64,000 nt of DNA from JADJPO01 sp046330955 (GTDB taxonomy: Bacteria > Actinomycetota > Actinomycetes > Actinomycetales > Kineosporiaceae). The notes beneath the pieces were generated by a model, which made no database searches, had not been told where the DNA came from, and saw only the letters and a list, made by a program, of their open reading frames with translations. Shown here one piece after another: positions 8,638 through 16,893 of this stretch (positions are counted from its first letter, which is position 1; each line of letters starts with the position of its first letter). The position numbers were made by a program, and so were the translations under genes. The stretch spans positions 322,678 to 386,677 of the forward strand of contig JAXLRT010000002.1 in the NCBI GenBank assembly GCA_046330955.1, written 5' to 3'.

Positions 8638-8992
8638 CGTTGGCCCACATCATGGTGATCCGGGCCGCCATCGCCATCACGGTGAAGCCGCCCAGGGCGA
8701 CCACGGCCGGCGTCCACCGGGTGCGCTCGGCCCAGCCCCACACGACCGCGGCGGGCAGCACCAGGATGATGCCCAGCAGGTAGCCGATCAGTGTGGCCCG
8801 CGAGGCGACCGCGTGACCGCGGACCAGCCCCACCGCGGCGACGATCACCTGGGCCAGCACGACCACCTCGAGCACCAGGCAGAAGCCGAGCAAGAATCCC
8901 GCCTGCATCCGATCGCGGGCCGCCATGACCAGGCCGATCACCGTCAGGGCCAGACCACCGCCGACCTCGGCCCACAGCAACGCAGAGTGCAC
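8630..8992 (-). CDS. Small integral membrane protein
   Basis: This encodes about 120 residues starting at the GTG at 8990-8992, immediately after the MFS stop codon. It has four hydrophobic helices (LLWAEVGGGLALTVIGLVM, LLGFCLVLEVVVLAQVIVAAVGL, LIGYLLGIILVLPAAVVWGW, VVALGGFTVMAMAARITMMW). The longer open frame upstream overlaps the MFS gene and is rejected. It is the middle gene of a three-gene operon. Function unknown; the pairing of two small membrane proteins with an MFS transporter suggests an accessory role, which is inference. Confidence 0.7.
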   Translation of the reverse strand: MHSALLWAEVGGGLALTVIGLVMAARDRMQAGFLLGFCLVLEVVVLAQVIVAAVGLVRGHAVASRATLIGYLLGIILVLPAAVVWGWAERTRWTPAVVALGGFTVMAMAARITMMWANGG

Positions 8993-8996
8993 CCCG

Positions 8997-10229
8997 CTAC
9001 CTTGCCACGACGGAGTCGGAGGTCGTCGAGCTGTCCGACGAGCGCGCCGTCGCGCGAACCCGGGACCTGCGCTCGTCACCCACCCGCCGCCGCACCCGAT
9101 GGAGGGCATAGGGCACCAGCAGGCCGGTCGAGGCGGCCAGCAGCCACCAGAACGAGACCGGGCCGACGCGCTGCACGGCCACCCCACCCAGCACCGGCCC
9201 GATCACCGATCCGATCCCGTAGGACATCACCAGCACCGCGCTGGCCGGCACGCGCAACTGAGGGTCGATCTCGTCGTTCACGTGGCTGATCGCCAGGGAG
9301 TAGAGCGGGAAGGACAGCGCGGTGAACGCCCCGAACACGACCAGGATGGCCCCCGAGTCCGGCCGGACGAACGCGCCCACCGCCGCCATCGCGGTGGCGG
9401 CGAGTGCGATCGCCAGGATCACCCGCCGTCGCGGCAACCGGTCCGAGGCGGCACCCACCGGCCACTGCAGCACCACGCCGCCGATCATGGCCACGGCCAT
9501 CAGCGCTGCGATCCGGTGAACGCTGAAACCGGAGACCACGCCGTACGTCGGCCCGATGCCCATCGCGAGGCTGACCCCGATCCCGCTGACGATGGACGTC
9601 GCCGGCCCCAGCGGGGCCACCCGCAGCACCTCGCGCACCGGTGGCCGGGACATCGGGGGTGGCAGGGCCGGCGCCGGAGAACGACTGAGCGACAACGGGA
9701 TCAGCGAGAGTGACATCAGCGCCGAACCGATCGCGAACGGCAGCGCACCGCCGGCCCCGGTGAGCGAGAACACCCATTGCCCCGCGGCCACCCCCACATT
9801 GGCGGTCACCAGGTAGAGCGCGAGCAACCGGCCACGGGTCTGGTTGGTCGACACCGCGCTCAGCCAGCTCTCGGCCACGATGTACATGCCCGAGATACAC
9901 AGCCCGAACCCGAGCCGGGTCGAGACCCAGGTCGGTGCGTTGACCGCGAACGGGAACACCAGCACCGATACGGCAGCGGCCGAGGCGAGCGCCGCGTACA
10001 CCCGGATGTGCCCGACCGCGGCGACCAGGCGCGGCACCAGGAAGGCGCCGACCAGGAACCCGAGGTAGTGCACCGAACCCGCCAGGCCCACCACGGGTGC
10101 GGAGAACTCCTCCGTTCCCCGCACCCCGAGCGTCGAGGCCACCAGGCCGAACCCGACCATCAAGGTCGTCAGGGAGGTCAGGACGGCCCGCGCGCCGGTC
10201 GATCGCCCGGGGCCCGGTGCGCTCGTCAT
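8997..10229 (-). CDS. MFS transporter (YcaD-like)
   Basis: This 410-residue major facilitator has twelve hydrophobic segments, a central basic/proline-rich loop near residues 180-200 (SRSPAPALPPPMSRPP), and MFS signature loops such as GAASDRLPRRRV between TM8 and TM9. The arrangement (ISGMYIVAESWLSAVSTNQTRGRLLALYL broken across TM4/5) is typical of the YcaD/inner-membrane MFS group of unknown substrate. The ATG at 10227-10229 is the first gene of a leftward operon with two small membrane proteins. The C-terminus is long, basic and Ser-rich. Confidence 0.88.
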   Translation of the reverse strand: MTSAPGPGRSTGARAVLTSLTTLMVGFGLVASTLGVRGTEEFSAPVVGLAGSVHYLGFLVGAFLVPRLVAAVGHIRVYAALASAAAVSVLVFPFAVNAPTWVSTRLGFGLCISGMYIVAESWLSAVSTNQTRGRLLALYLVTANVGVAAGQWVFSLTGAGGALPFAIGSALMSLSLIPLSLSRSPAPALPPPMSRPPVREVLRVAPLGPATSIVSGIGVSLAMGIGPTYGVVSGFSVHRIAALMAVAMIGGVVLQWPVGAASDRLPRRRVILAIALAATAMAAVGAFVRPDSGAILVVFGAFTALSFPLYSLAISHVNDEIDPQLRVPASAVLVMSYGIGSVIGPVLGGVAVQRVGPVSFWWLLAASTGLLVPYALHRVRRRVGDERRSRVRATARSSDSSTTSDSVVAR

Positions 10230-10384
10230 GCCGCTGATTGTGCAGCCGAACCGGGCCGCCGGGGGCGCTATCGGCCGGCGGTCTGCACTTCACGCATTCG
10301 TCCACCCCGAGCCATGCCCGGTTTGCCCAGCGCGGGAATCCTCCGAACAACCGGCGGGGCGCGACGACGGTGAGGAGGACCGAC

Positions 10385-10885
10385 ATGCATCGGATCGGCA
10401 GGGTGCTGGTGGGCGTGAGTGGGTCTGCCGCCAGCCTCGAGGCGTTGCGCACGGCCCACCACCTGGCCCGGCTGATCGATCGACCGCTGGTGGCGATCAC
10501 GGTCTGGGACCTGCCGAACCGGCAACGGCACGGCGTCCCGCAACCGGTGCTCGACGACTGCCGAGGCGAGGCCCATGCCCGGCTGAGGACCGCCTTCGAC
10601 GAGGCCATGGGAGGGCCGCCTCGCGACGTCGAGCTCACCTGCCTCGTCGTCCGCGGGGTGCCGGGGCCTGCCCTGGTCACCATCGCCGACCGCGTGGACG
10701 ATGTGCTGGTCGTCGGTCGTTCGCACCGCCGCCTCACCGGTGCGTTGTTCCTGGCCCGCTCGGTGGATGCGCATTGCGTGCGTCACGCCCCCGGATGCGT
10801 GCTGGTCACCACCCCGCCACCCCTGCTGGACGCCGCCCGCCGACCGCGCGTGGATCGTTGGGAGAGCCTGCTGGACGCTGGTTGA
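10385..10885 (+). CDS. Universal stress protein (UspA family)
   Basis: This is a 166-residue single Usp domain: N-terminal strand RVLVGVSGSAASLEALRTA and middle segment DVLVVGRSHRRLTGALFLARSVDAHCVRHAPGCV, split here only for reading. The usual ATP-binding GxxGxxxxGS(V) motif is altered to GRSHRRLTGALFLARSV, so nucleotide binding is uncertain. The ATG at 10385 follows GTGAGGAGGA at about 5 bases. It is divergent from the MFS operon and convergent with the chitinase. Stress induction is typical of the family but not shown here. Confidence 0.85.
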   Translation: MHRIGRVLVGVSGSAASLEALRTAHHLARLIDRPLVAITVWDLPNRQRHGVPQPVLDDCRGEAHARLRTAFDEAMGGPPRDVELTCLVVRGVPGPALVTIADRVDDVLVVGRSHRRLTGALFLARSVDAHCVRHAPGCVLVTTPPPLLDAARRPRVDRWESLLDAG

Positions 10886-10897
10886 GGGTCCGCCGCG

Positions 10898-11875
10898 TCA
10901 AGCGGTGCCCCGGACGACGGGACCCATGGTGCGGGTGAAGCCCCAGCCGTCAGCTTTGTCGAACGACAGCTCCCAGAGGTACACGCCCCGCAGCGCGGGG
11001 TACTTGGCCTTCTGCGTCAGGAAGATGTTCTTGTACACGTCCACGGTGTTGTGACCTGCGGTGTACTTGCTGTAGGTGATGCACCCGATCATGATCTTCG
11101 AGGCCGGGATCCCCATCGACGTCATCGAGGCCAGGTCGGCATCGACGATGGCCGCGAGCTTGGTCGCGTCACTGGCCTCGGGGAAATCGAAGTCCTGCAG
11201 GGTGACCAGGTCGAGACCGGCACCGGCCTGCAGCGCGAACTGGGCGTAGAGCCCGCTGCTCGAACGCACCTCGTACGGTCGCGGTGCTGCGGCGATGACG
11301 AAATTGTTGCCGTAGTGGTTCTTCAGCAGGTTCGCCAGGGTCACACCGGCCGAAGGCTTGAAGCAGCTGCTACCGCATTCGATGTCGAAGTCGATTCCCT
11401 GAAAACCGTAGGTGTCGATGATGGGCTTCAGAGAATTGAACATGGTGTTCGCCTGGGCCGTGGTGGTCAGCCGAATCGTCCGATCGGCCCCGCCACCGAT
11501 GCTCAACAACCACGTCGCCCCGGTGGTGGCCTTACTGGCGGCGATATCGTCGATGAGTGCCCGTCCACTCTCGAACACCGGCTTGAACGCCACGCGCCCC
11601 TGCTTGTCGGACCCCACGGCGAACGCCGCATACAACAGGTTGTATCCCGGTGCATTGGTGGTGACCTCAGAGACCTTCGGCCCGTTCCACATCTGCCAGT
11701 AGCCCCCGACCAGCGCATTCGGCAGCGTGGCCGAGAGTGCGGCGGCCGTGACGCCGGCCGTGGCCGACGGCTCGATCGGAGCGGCCACGGCGGCACGCGC
11801 CGAGAGACCGGTGGGCCACGAGAGACACAGCGCCGCTGCCAGAACCCATGGGGCGCGATGAGTACGAAAAAACAC
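10898..11875 (-). CDS. Secreted glycoside hydrolase family 18 chitinase-like protein
   Basis: This encodes about 325 residues. A signal peptide (FFRTHRAPWVLAAALCLSW with an Ala-rich cleavage zone) precedes a GH18 barrel. The catalytic DxxDxDxE-type motif is seen as GIDFDIECG, with GGYWQMWN at the start of the barrel and LLSIGGGAD on strand 3. No chitin-binding module is attached. The start is the GTG at 11873-11875, preceded by AAAGGGGGA. It most likely hydrolyses chitin or related GlcNAc polymers outside the cell. The gene converges with the Usp gene. A perfect GTGCAC palindrome lies just upstream; no DasR-type site was seen. Confidence 0.88.
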   Translation of the reverse strand: MFFRTHRAPWVLAAALCLSWPTGLSARAAVAAPIEPSATAGVTAAALSATLPNALVGGYWQMWNGPKVSEVTTNAPGYNLLYAAFAVGSDKQGRVAFKPVFESGRALIDDIAASKATTGATWLLSIGGGADRTIRLTTTAQANTMFNSLKPIIDTYGFQGIDFDIECGSSCFKPSAGVTLANLLKNHYGNNFVIAAAPRPYEVRSSSGLYAQFALQAGAGLDLVTLQDFDFPEASDATKLAAIVDADLASMTSMGIPASKIMIGCITYSKYTAGHNTVDVYKNIFLTQKAKYPALRGVYLWELSFDKADGWGFTRTMGPVVRGTA

Positions 11876-11895
11876 GATTCCCCCTTTGACGAAAG

Positions 11896-11912
11896 GTGCA
11901 CGAATTGTGCAC
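11896..11912. promoter_or_regulatory. GTGCAC-N5-GTGCAC palindrome upstream of chitinase
   Basis: GTGCAC occurs at 11896-11901 and 11907-11912. Each is self-palindromic, so the 17-base element is symmetric apart from its 5-base centre. It lies about 20 bases upstream of the chitinase start codon, where a repressor or activator could act. Assignment as an operator is inference from position and symmetry. Confidence 0.4.
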
Positions 11913-13375
11913 TCACCCCGGGTCGAGCACCGAACGGATTGCCGCACGAATAGCGGCTCTTCATACCTGGGGTGGGGGCTGCGTAGTTGATCTTCTTGGT
12001 GTGACCGCCGAGGTGTGCCTGGTGGGTGTCGGGCCCACCGGATCGAGCGACCAAACTCGCTGATCCGGAGACCTCGACATGTCGACTCGGGTGCTGTCGT
12101 GCCGAGCGACGCGCCCGGCTGGCGCGATTGTGCCGTGGCTGGCGGTCTGCCGGCCTGCACGGACGACGCCAACGCGGAAGGGAGCGCGCCCTGGCCTGGT
12201 GGTGGGTTTGGAGTCGGCGCCGGCCGGAGGGGCCCGGCTGCGTGTGTCGCGGCCATCGGGCGCCACTGGTGGAGTGGGACATCCCGTTCGGCGGCCGGTA
12301 CGGACCGGTGGCCGTGGATCCTGGCGGTGCACGAAGCTGCACGACCGGGTGTTCACCGACAGACGGACAATCATGCCGCGGGGTGCTACCCGTCGGGTGT
12401 GGGGGCGTCGGCCACGCGCCGCAACACGCCTGTGCTCGGCCCGTCAACTGGGCCGACCGGGCCGGGGGCGATCGGCGCTGTGACGCCGGCGGCCGATGAC
12501 CCGCCGAGGTGCACCACCCTCGGGGCGACGACACGTCTGGCACAGTCTCACCGGTCAGCCCGAAGGATCCGACGTCCGAGGGAAACCGTCAGGGCACGCT
12601 GCGATCTGTTTCTCGTGAGCCGGCGCCGAAGCCCGGCCTCACTCGTCCGGCGGGTCATGCCGTGAGCGCTCGGGCCGACCGGGACCACCGTGCGCATCCC
12701 CTGGGTCCTGCTGCGGCCGGGTCGGGTGGGACCCGACGCGTTCGGGTACGACCCATCGACGACCACCCGCCGACGCTCGCGTGTGATGGTCCATGTGGTA
12801 AGTTGGGCCGGGCCGCGTGAGGTCCGTCCGCGGCGTCAGGCCGGCCATCCACGGCCCGGCCGCAGCGCCCGTCGGGATCGGACTGCGGCGCGCCGCGCCT
12901 GACCGGCGCCCGCCGTCTCGCGACGTCGGTCCTCGAGCGATCCACGACGGGTCCATGCTGGTTGGCCGCCCACACCGCTGGCTCGCGACACGCCGGGCCG
13001 CGTCGCGCAGTCATCCGACTCCCGTCGTGCCCGATCGAGATCGCCGCGCTGCGGACGGACCCTGAAGCGCGGAGCGCGTTCCTGGCCTACTTCACCACCG
13101 ACGGCGCCAGCGGCGGCCGAAGCCGCCGGCCTCATCGACCCACCGCCGCATCGCCCGCGGCTTCCGCCGCGACAACTCCGCCCGCACCCTCACGGCGGCG
13201 CCCCCCACCCAGATCCTACGCCACCCACCCTTGAAGGCCCGATGCTGACCGAGCGGCACTCCTTCACCACCGACCGCGAGGAGCTCCCTCGACCCGTCCC
13301 GGTGCCGGAGGACATGCGTGACGCGCCGAGCTCACTGCCGGCGGGTCGCCGTGACGCTCGGCCGACCGGACCACC
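11913..13375. other. Long region without credible genes
   Basis: About 1.46 kb separates the chitinase and fibronectin genes. Open frames exist on both strands, as expected at this GC content. None shows family motifs, a convincing ribosome site or a coherent codon pattern. The region contains a diverged direct repeat (12639-12698 and 13329-13385) whose second copy leads into the start of the fibronectin protein. It may hold decayed sequence. Confidence 0.5.
12639..12698. repeat. Imperfect direct repeat, copy 1 (copy 2 at 13329-13385)
   Basis: Starting at CTCACT, about 55-60 bases here match the segment at 13329-13385. They differ almost only by a few inserted or missing bases. The match ends in GACCACCGTGCGCA, which in copy 2 contains the GTG start codon of the fibronectin-III gene. 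Copy 1 is therefore a duplicate of that gene's translation-start region, with no gene behind it. Confidence 0.6.
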
Positions 13376-15193
13376 GTGCGCACCCGGTCCGCGGCGGCCG
13401 CCGTCCGATTTCTCGCCGCGGCCCTGCTGTCGGCCTCACCCGCCGCCGCGGACGCCGCCGGGATGCCGGCCGGCACCTGGCCGACCTGTGACGCCCCGAC
13501 CGACGTGTTCTGCCTCGAGAGCGCCACCGTCACCCCGGTCGGCGGCGAGAGCGTGCCCGTTGCCGACCACGGCCTCACCGGCTCGGCGTCCTTCACCGGG
13601 GCGTTCAACTGGGGCGTGTCCGGGCTGGACGACCCCGACCTGCCCACCGCGGTACGCGACGGCGAGTTCACCGTGGTCATCCGGGTGAACCAGTTCCTGC
13701 CGCAGTACAGCCTGGCCATCGCCCGCGACGTCCGGGTCACCCGCGTCGTGAACGGCGACGACACCGTGACCATGACCGTGACCGGCCACGCCGTCCACCG
13801 GGACTGGGTCACCGGCGAGGCCCTGCCCGCGTGCGTGGCCGGCACCGACTGCGGCGACGAGAACACCACCGCCGATGCGCTCGGTACCGGTTGGGTGTTC
13901 ATGGGGTACAGCCAGGAACTCGGCTCCTGGGACGCGGAATACGCTGCGCTGGACGGGATGTCGATCGCCACCGACGCCGAGGCCCGGCCGACGTTCATCC
14001 TGATCGGCACCTACCCCGAGCTCTACTGGTCGATGCCGGTGCTCGGCAATCCGCACCTGGACGTGAACGGCAACCCGGTACGCGGTTCGTTCCACGCCTG
14101 GCTGCCGCCGACGTTCTTCACCGCCGCCGGAACCGACGTGACGAGCGCTGTCGCAACAGGTTTCGACGTCACGAGCAGCTCGGCCGGGGTCGCCGTGAGC
14201 ATCCCGGCGACACTGTCCGAACAGGACGGTGGGGTCGCGATCGACGTGCCCGACCTGCCGTACTCGGTGCACTCGGTGACGGTGGCCAACCGGGCGTCGA
14301 CGGCACCGGACGGCACTCCTCCGGGGGCGCCGACCGGAGTGAGCGCCTCGCTCGCCGGCGCCACCGCCACCGTGCACTGGACGGCGCCCGCGGACCACGG
14401 CGGCCTCACGCTCGGCGCGTTCACCGCGCGGCTGTTCGGCGCACCGTCCGGCGGGTCGGTCGTGGGGTCGTGCTCGGCGTCCGGCACCTCGTGCACCATC
14501 GCCGGGTTGACGCCCGGCGCCACCTACTACGCGGCGGTGACGGCCTCGAACACGCTCGGCGAGGGGCCGGCGAGCACCCGAGTGGCCTCGACGCCCGCAG
14601 CCTCGGTGCCCGGGGCGCCGCGCTCGGTGACCGTGACGCCGGCCGCCGGACGGCTCACCGCCGCCTGGTCGGCGCCGGTCTCGGACGGCGGTAACGCCCT
14701 GACCGGCTACACCGCCCGGGCATGGAGCGCGGCGAGCAGCGGATCGATCGTGCGGCAGTGCAGCGCGACGCCCCCCGCCCGGACCTGCGCGATCACCGGC
14801 CTGACCAACGGCGTCGGCTATCACGTCGATGTGGTCGCCACCAACGCGGCGGGCACGGGCACCGCCAGCGCGCCGCGGGTGGCCGGCACCCCGCGCACGG
14901 TGGCCTCGGCGCCGCGTGCGGTCACCGCCACCTCACGCTCGCGCACCGTGACCCTGGCCTGGGCGGTTCCGGCTTCGACCGGCGGCAGCCCGGTGACCGG
15001 CTACACCGCCTCGCTCTACGCGAGCGCGACGGGCGGCAGCCCGGCCGTGCGGTGCACCACCGCCGCCTCGCGCCGCAGCTGCACGACCGCCGCCCTGGCG
15101 GTGGGCCGGGTGTACTACGCCACGGTCGTGGCGACCAATGCCGCCGGAGCGTCGTTGCCGTCGGCGCGGGTGCGCGTGGTGGTGCGCAGGTAG
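13376..15193 (+). CDS. Secreted protein with C-terminal fibronectin type III repeats
   Basis: This 605-residue exported protein has a signal peptide in residues 1-28 (RFLAAALLSASPAAADA) and a unique Cys-containing N-terminal domain to about residue 310 (TWPTCDAPTDVFCLES, FMGYSQELGSWD). Three fibronectin-III domains follow, at about 315-405, 410-503 and 508-605, each with GYTA/TARL strands and CTIAGLTPGATYYAAV-type segments. Fn3 repeats are common linkers in secreted actinobacterial enzymes. The N-terminal domain has no recognised catalytic motif. The GTG at 13376 lacks a clear ribosome site. It stands alone ahead of an AraC gene. Confidence 0.8.
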   Translation: MRTRSAAAAVRFLAAALLSASPAAADAAGMPAGTWPTCDAPTDVFCLESATVTPVGGESVPVADHGLTGSASFTGAFNWGVSGLDDPDLPTAVRDGEFTVVIRVNQFLPQYSLAIARDVRVTRVVNGDDTVTMTVTGHAVHRDWVTGEALPACVAGTDCGDENTTADALGTGWVFMGYSQELGSWDAEYAALDGMSIATDAEARPTFILIGTYPELYWSMPVLGNPHLDVNGNPVRGSFHAWLPPTFFTAAGTDVTSAVATGFDVTSSSAGVAVSIPATLSEQDGGVAIDVPDLPYSVHSVTVANRASTAPDGTPPGAPTGVSASLAGATATVHWTAPADHGGLTLGAFTARLFGAPSGGSVVGSCSASGTSCTIAGLTPGATYYAAVTASNTLGEGPASTRVASTPAASVPGAPRSVTVTPAAGRLTAAWSAPVSDGGNALTGYTARAWSAASSGSIVRQCSATPPARTCAITGLTNGVGYHVDVVATNAAGTGTASAPRVAGTPRTVASAPRAVTATSRSRTVTLAWAVPASTGGSPVTGYTASLYASATGGSPAVRCTTAASRRSCTTAALAVGRVYYATVVATNAAGASLPSARVRVVVRR

Positions 15194-15228
15194 CGGTCCC
15201 GTTCGCCTCCTCGGCAGGACGTGGCACC

Positions 15229-15681
15229 ATGCCTGAGGTGAACACCCCGGCGCAGGAGCAGCGGCTGCGGGACCTGGCGCGGCTGCGCGGCGTCCGGGAT
15301 CGCATCGATCGCGATTACGCCCAACCGCTGGACGTCGAGGCGCTGGCTCGCGGGGCGAACCTGTCGGCCGGGCACCTGAGCCGCGAGTTCCGGCTCGCGT
15401 TCGGCGAATCGCCCTACGCCTACCTGATGACCCGGCGGATCGAGCGTGCCATGGCGCTGCTGCGTCGCGGCGACCTGAGCGTCACCGAGGTCTGCTTCGC
15501 GGTCGGCTGCTCGTCGCTGGGCACCTTCAGCACCCGCTTCACCGAGCTGGTCGGGGTGCCGCCCAGCACCTATCGCCGTCAGGCCGCGGCGCAGGGCGAG
15601 ATGCCCTCGTGCGTGACGAAACAGGTCACCAGACCGATCAGGAATCGAGAAGCGCGCCGGCGCGAATCCCACCTAGCGTGA
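15229..15681 (+). CDS. AraC family transcriptional regulator (HTH domain only)
   Basis: These 150 residues consist almost entirely of the double helix-turn-helix of AraC proteins: LDVEALARGANLSAGHLSR, then the second HTH VTEVCFAVGCSSLGTFSTRF and the closing VGVPPSTYRRQ. There is no ligand-binding domain. The ATG at 15229 has AGGA 9 bases upstream. The stop overlaps the region of the VOC protein start (GTG/ATG at 15678/15687), so the pair is probably translationally coupled. AraC-VOC pairs of this layout are common in actinobacteria, usually with autoregulation; that part is inference. Confidence 0.88.
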   Translation: MPEVNTPAQEQRLRDLARLRGVRDRIDRDYAQPLDVEALARGANLSAGHLSREFRLAFGESPYAYLMTRRIERAMALLRRGDLSVTEVCFAVGCSSLGTFSTRFTELVGVPPSTYRRQAAAQGEMPSCVTKQVTRPIRNREARRRESHLA

Positions 15682-15686
15682 ACGAC

Positions 15687-16097
15687 ATGACGCTGACTCT
15701 GCACACCACGTTCCTGCCCCACACCGACGCCGACGCCTCCCTGGCCTTCTACCGCGACATCCTCGGTTTCGAGGTGCGCAATGACGTGGGCTTCGGTGGC
15801 ATGCGCTGGATCACCGTCGGCGCCCCCGACCAGCCCGGCACCTGCATCGTGCTGGAGCCGCCGGCCGCGGACCCGAGCACGACGGACGACGAGCGCCGCA
15901 CCATCACCGAGATGATGGCCAAGGGCAACTACGCCCGGATCATCCTGGCCACCAAGGACCTCGACGCCACCTTCGAACGGCTGCAGGCCACTGGCGCGGA
16001 CGTCGTCCAGGAGCCGACCGTGCAGCCGTACGGCGTGCGCGACTGTGCCTTCCGCGACCCCGCGGGCAATCTGATCCGGATCAACGAGGTGGCCTGA
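15687..16097 (+). CDS. VOC superfamily (glyoxalase/bleomycin-resistance-like) protein
   Basis: This is a 136-residue vicinal-oxygen-chelate fold protein. It has two beta-alpha-beta-beta-beta modules: SLAFYRDILGFEVRNDVGFG in the first and TFERLQATGADVVQEP, CAFRDPAGNLIRI in the second. The C-terminal DPAGN motif with its metal-ligand position is typical. The start is the ATG at 15687 or a GTG at 15678 that overlaps the AraC stop. It could be a dioxygenase, isomerase or drug-binding protein; the sequence does not decide. Confidence 0.88.
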   Translation: MTLTLHTTFLPHTDADASLAFYRDILGFEVRNDVGFGGMRWITVGAPDQPGTCIVLEPPAADPSTTDDERRTITEMMAKGNYARIILATKDLDATFERLQATGADVVQEPTVQPYGVRDCAFRDPAGNLIRINEVA

Positions 16098-16136
16098 ACT
16101 CGGTCGGCCCCGACCCGACCGGGCACCCGTCTGGCG

Positions 16137-16194
16137 CGATGTGCACTGCTCCACATATGGCGCAGTGCACATCGGATACGGCGCAGTACACATC
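16137..16194. repeat. Perfect 13-bp inverted repeat plus third copy
   Basis: CGATGTGCACTGC at 16137-16149 is the exact reverse complement of GCAGTGCACATCG at 16162-16174 (12-base loop containing CATATG). A third copy in direct orientation to the right arm, GCAGTACACATCG (one mismatch), is at 16182-16194. No T tract follows. It sits between the VOC gene and the oxidoreductase gene. It could be a set of operator sites or a transcript-end hairpin. The third copy favours protein binding. Confidence 0.55.
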
Positions 16195-16245
16195 GGGCGG
16201 GCGGCGTCCCGGCCGGCGTGCCCAGCCCTCGGTAGCGTGCGACAC

Positions 16246-16893
16246 GTGGGTGAGCGATCGAGCCGGCCGCTGGCGGCCAGGGCGTTCCGCCGGTTGAACC
16301 GTCTGATGGTCGAGTGCTGGCGGCTGGGCCTGGGGCGCTGGATCAACGCCTGGCCGAGCGGCTCCGGCCGGATCCTGGTCATCGGACACCTCGGACGCCG
16401 CAGCGGGCTGCCGCGCTGGACGCCGCTGAACTACGCCCGCATCGACGGTGACGTCCACTGCGTCGCGGGCTTCGGCGCCGGATCGGACTGGTATCGCAAC
16501 GTCATCGCCCACCCGCGCGTAGAGGTCTGGTTGCCGGGACAGCGCTGGCTCGGTCACGTCGAGGACGTCAGCGACCACCCACAACGGCTTCGCCTCATCC
16601 GAGACGTGTTGATCGCCAGCGGGTTCGCCGCTCGCCTCGCCGGCGTGGACCCCCGTCGGCTGGACGACGACGCCTTGGACGCCGCCACCACCGGCTACCG
16701 GGTCCTGCGCCTTCGCCCCATCCCCGGCGACCGGCCCCTGCCCGAGCATCCCCGGCCGGGTGACCGCGCGGTGCGCGGCGTCCTCATGGCCCTGGGCGCG
16801 GCAGCAGCCGTCTGGGGCCTGCGCCGGGCAGGTCAGGCGTACAGCGCGGGCCGATCCCGCAGGGCCACCTCGATCCGCTCGCCCCGGGCGTAG
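16246..16893 (+). CDS. Nitroreductase / deazaflavin (F420)-dependent oxidoreductase family protein
   Basis: This encodes about 215 residues. The split-barrel domain shows LVIGHLGRRSGLPRWTPLNYA, AGFGAGSDWYRNVIAHPRVEVWL (read in parts) and a final YRVLRLRP segment, typical of actinobacterial Ddn-like nitroreductases. Such proteins bind F420 or sometimes FMN and reduce diverse substrates. The GTG at 16246 was chosen because upstream sequence is the palindromic repeat. The C-terminal end is hydrophobic then basic (LMALGAAAAVWGLRRAG). Its last 61 bases overlap the convergent dehydrogenase gene. Confidence 0.8.
   Translation: MGERSSRPLAARAFRRLNRLMVECWRLGLGRWINAWPSGSGRILVIGHLGRRSGLPRWTPLNYARIDGDVHCVAGFGAGSDWYRNVIAHPRVEVWLPGQRWLGHVEDVSDHPQRLRLIRDVLIASGFAARLAGVDPRRLDDDALDAATTGYRVLRLRPIPGDRPLPEHPRPGDRAVRGVLMALGAAAAVWGLRRAGQAYSAGRSRRATSIRSPRA

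Noticed and set aside
11876..11930. DasR-type site at the chitinase promoter
   Set aside because: No sequence resembling TGGTCTAGACCA is present; only the GTGCAC palindrome was found.
11913..12670. Long open frames on both strands between chitinase and fibronectin genes
   Set aside because: They lack ribosome sites, family motifs and consistent codon pattern; open frames of this length are expected at this GC content.
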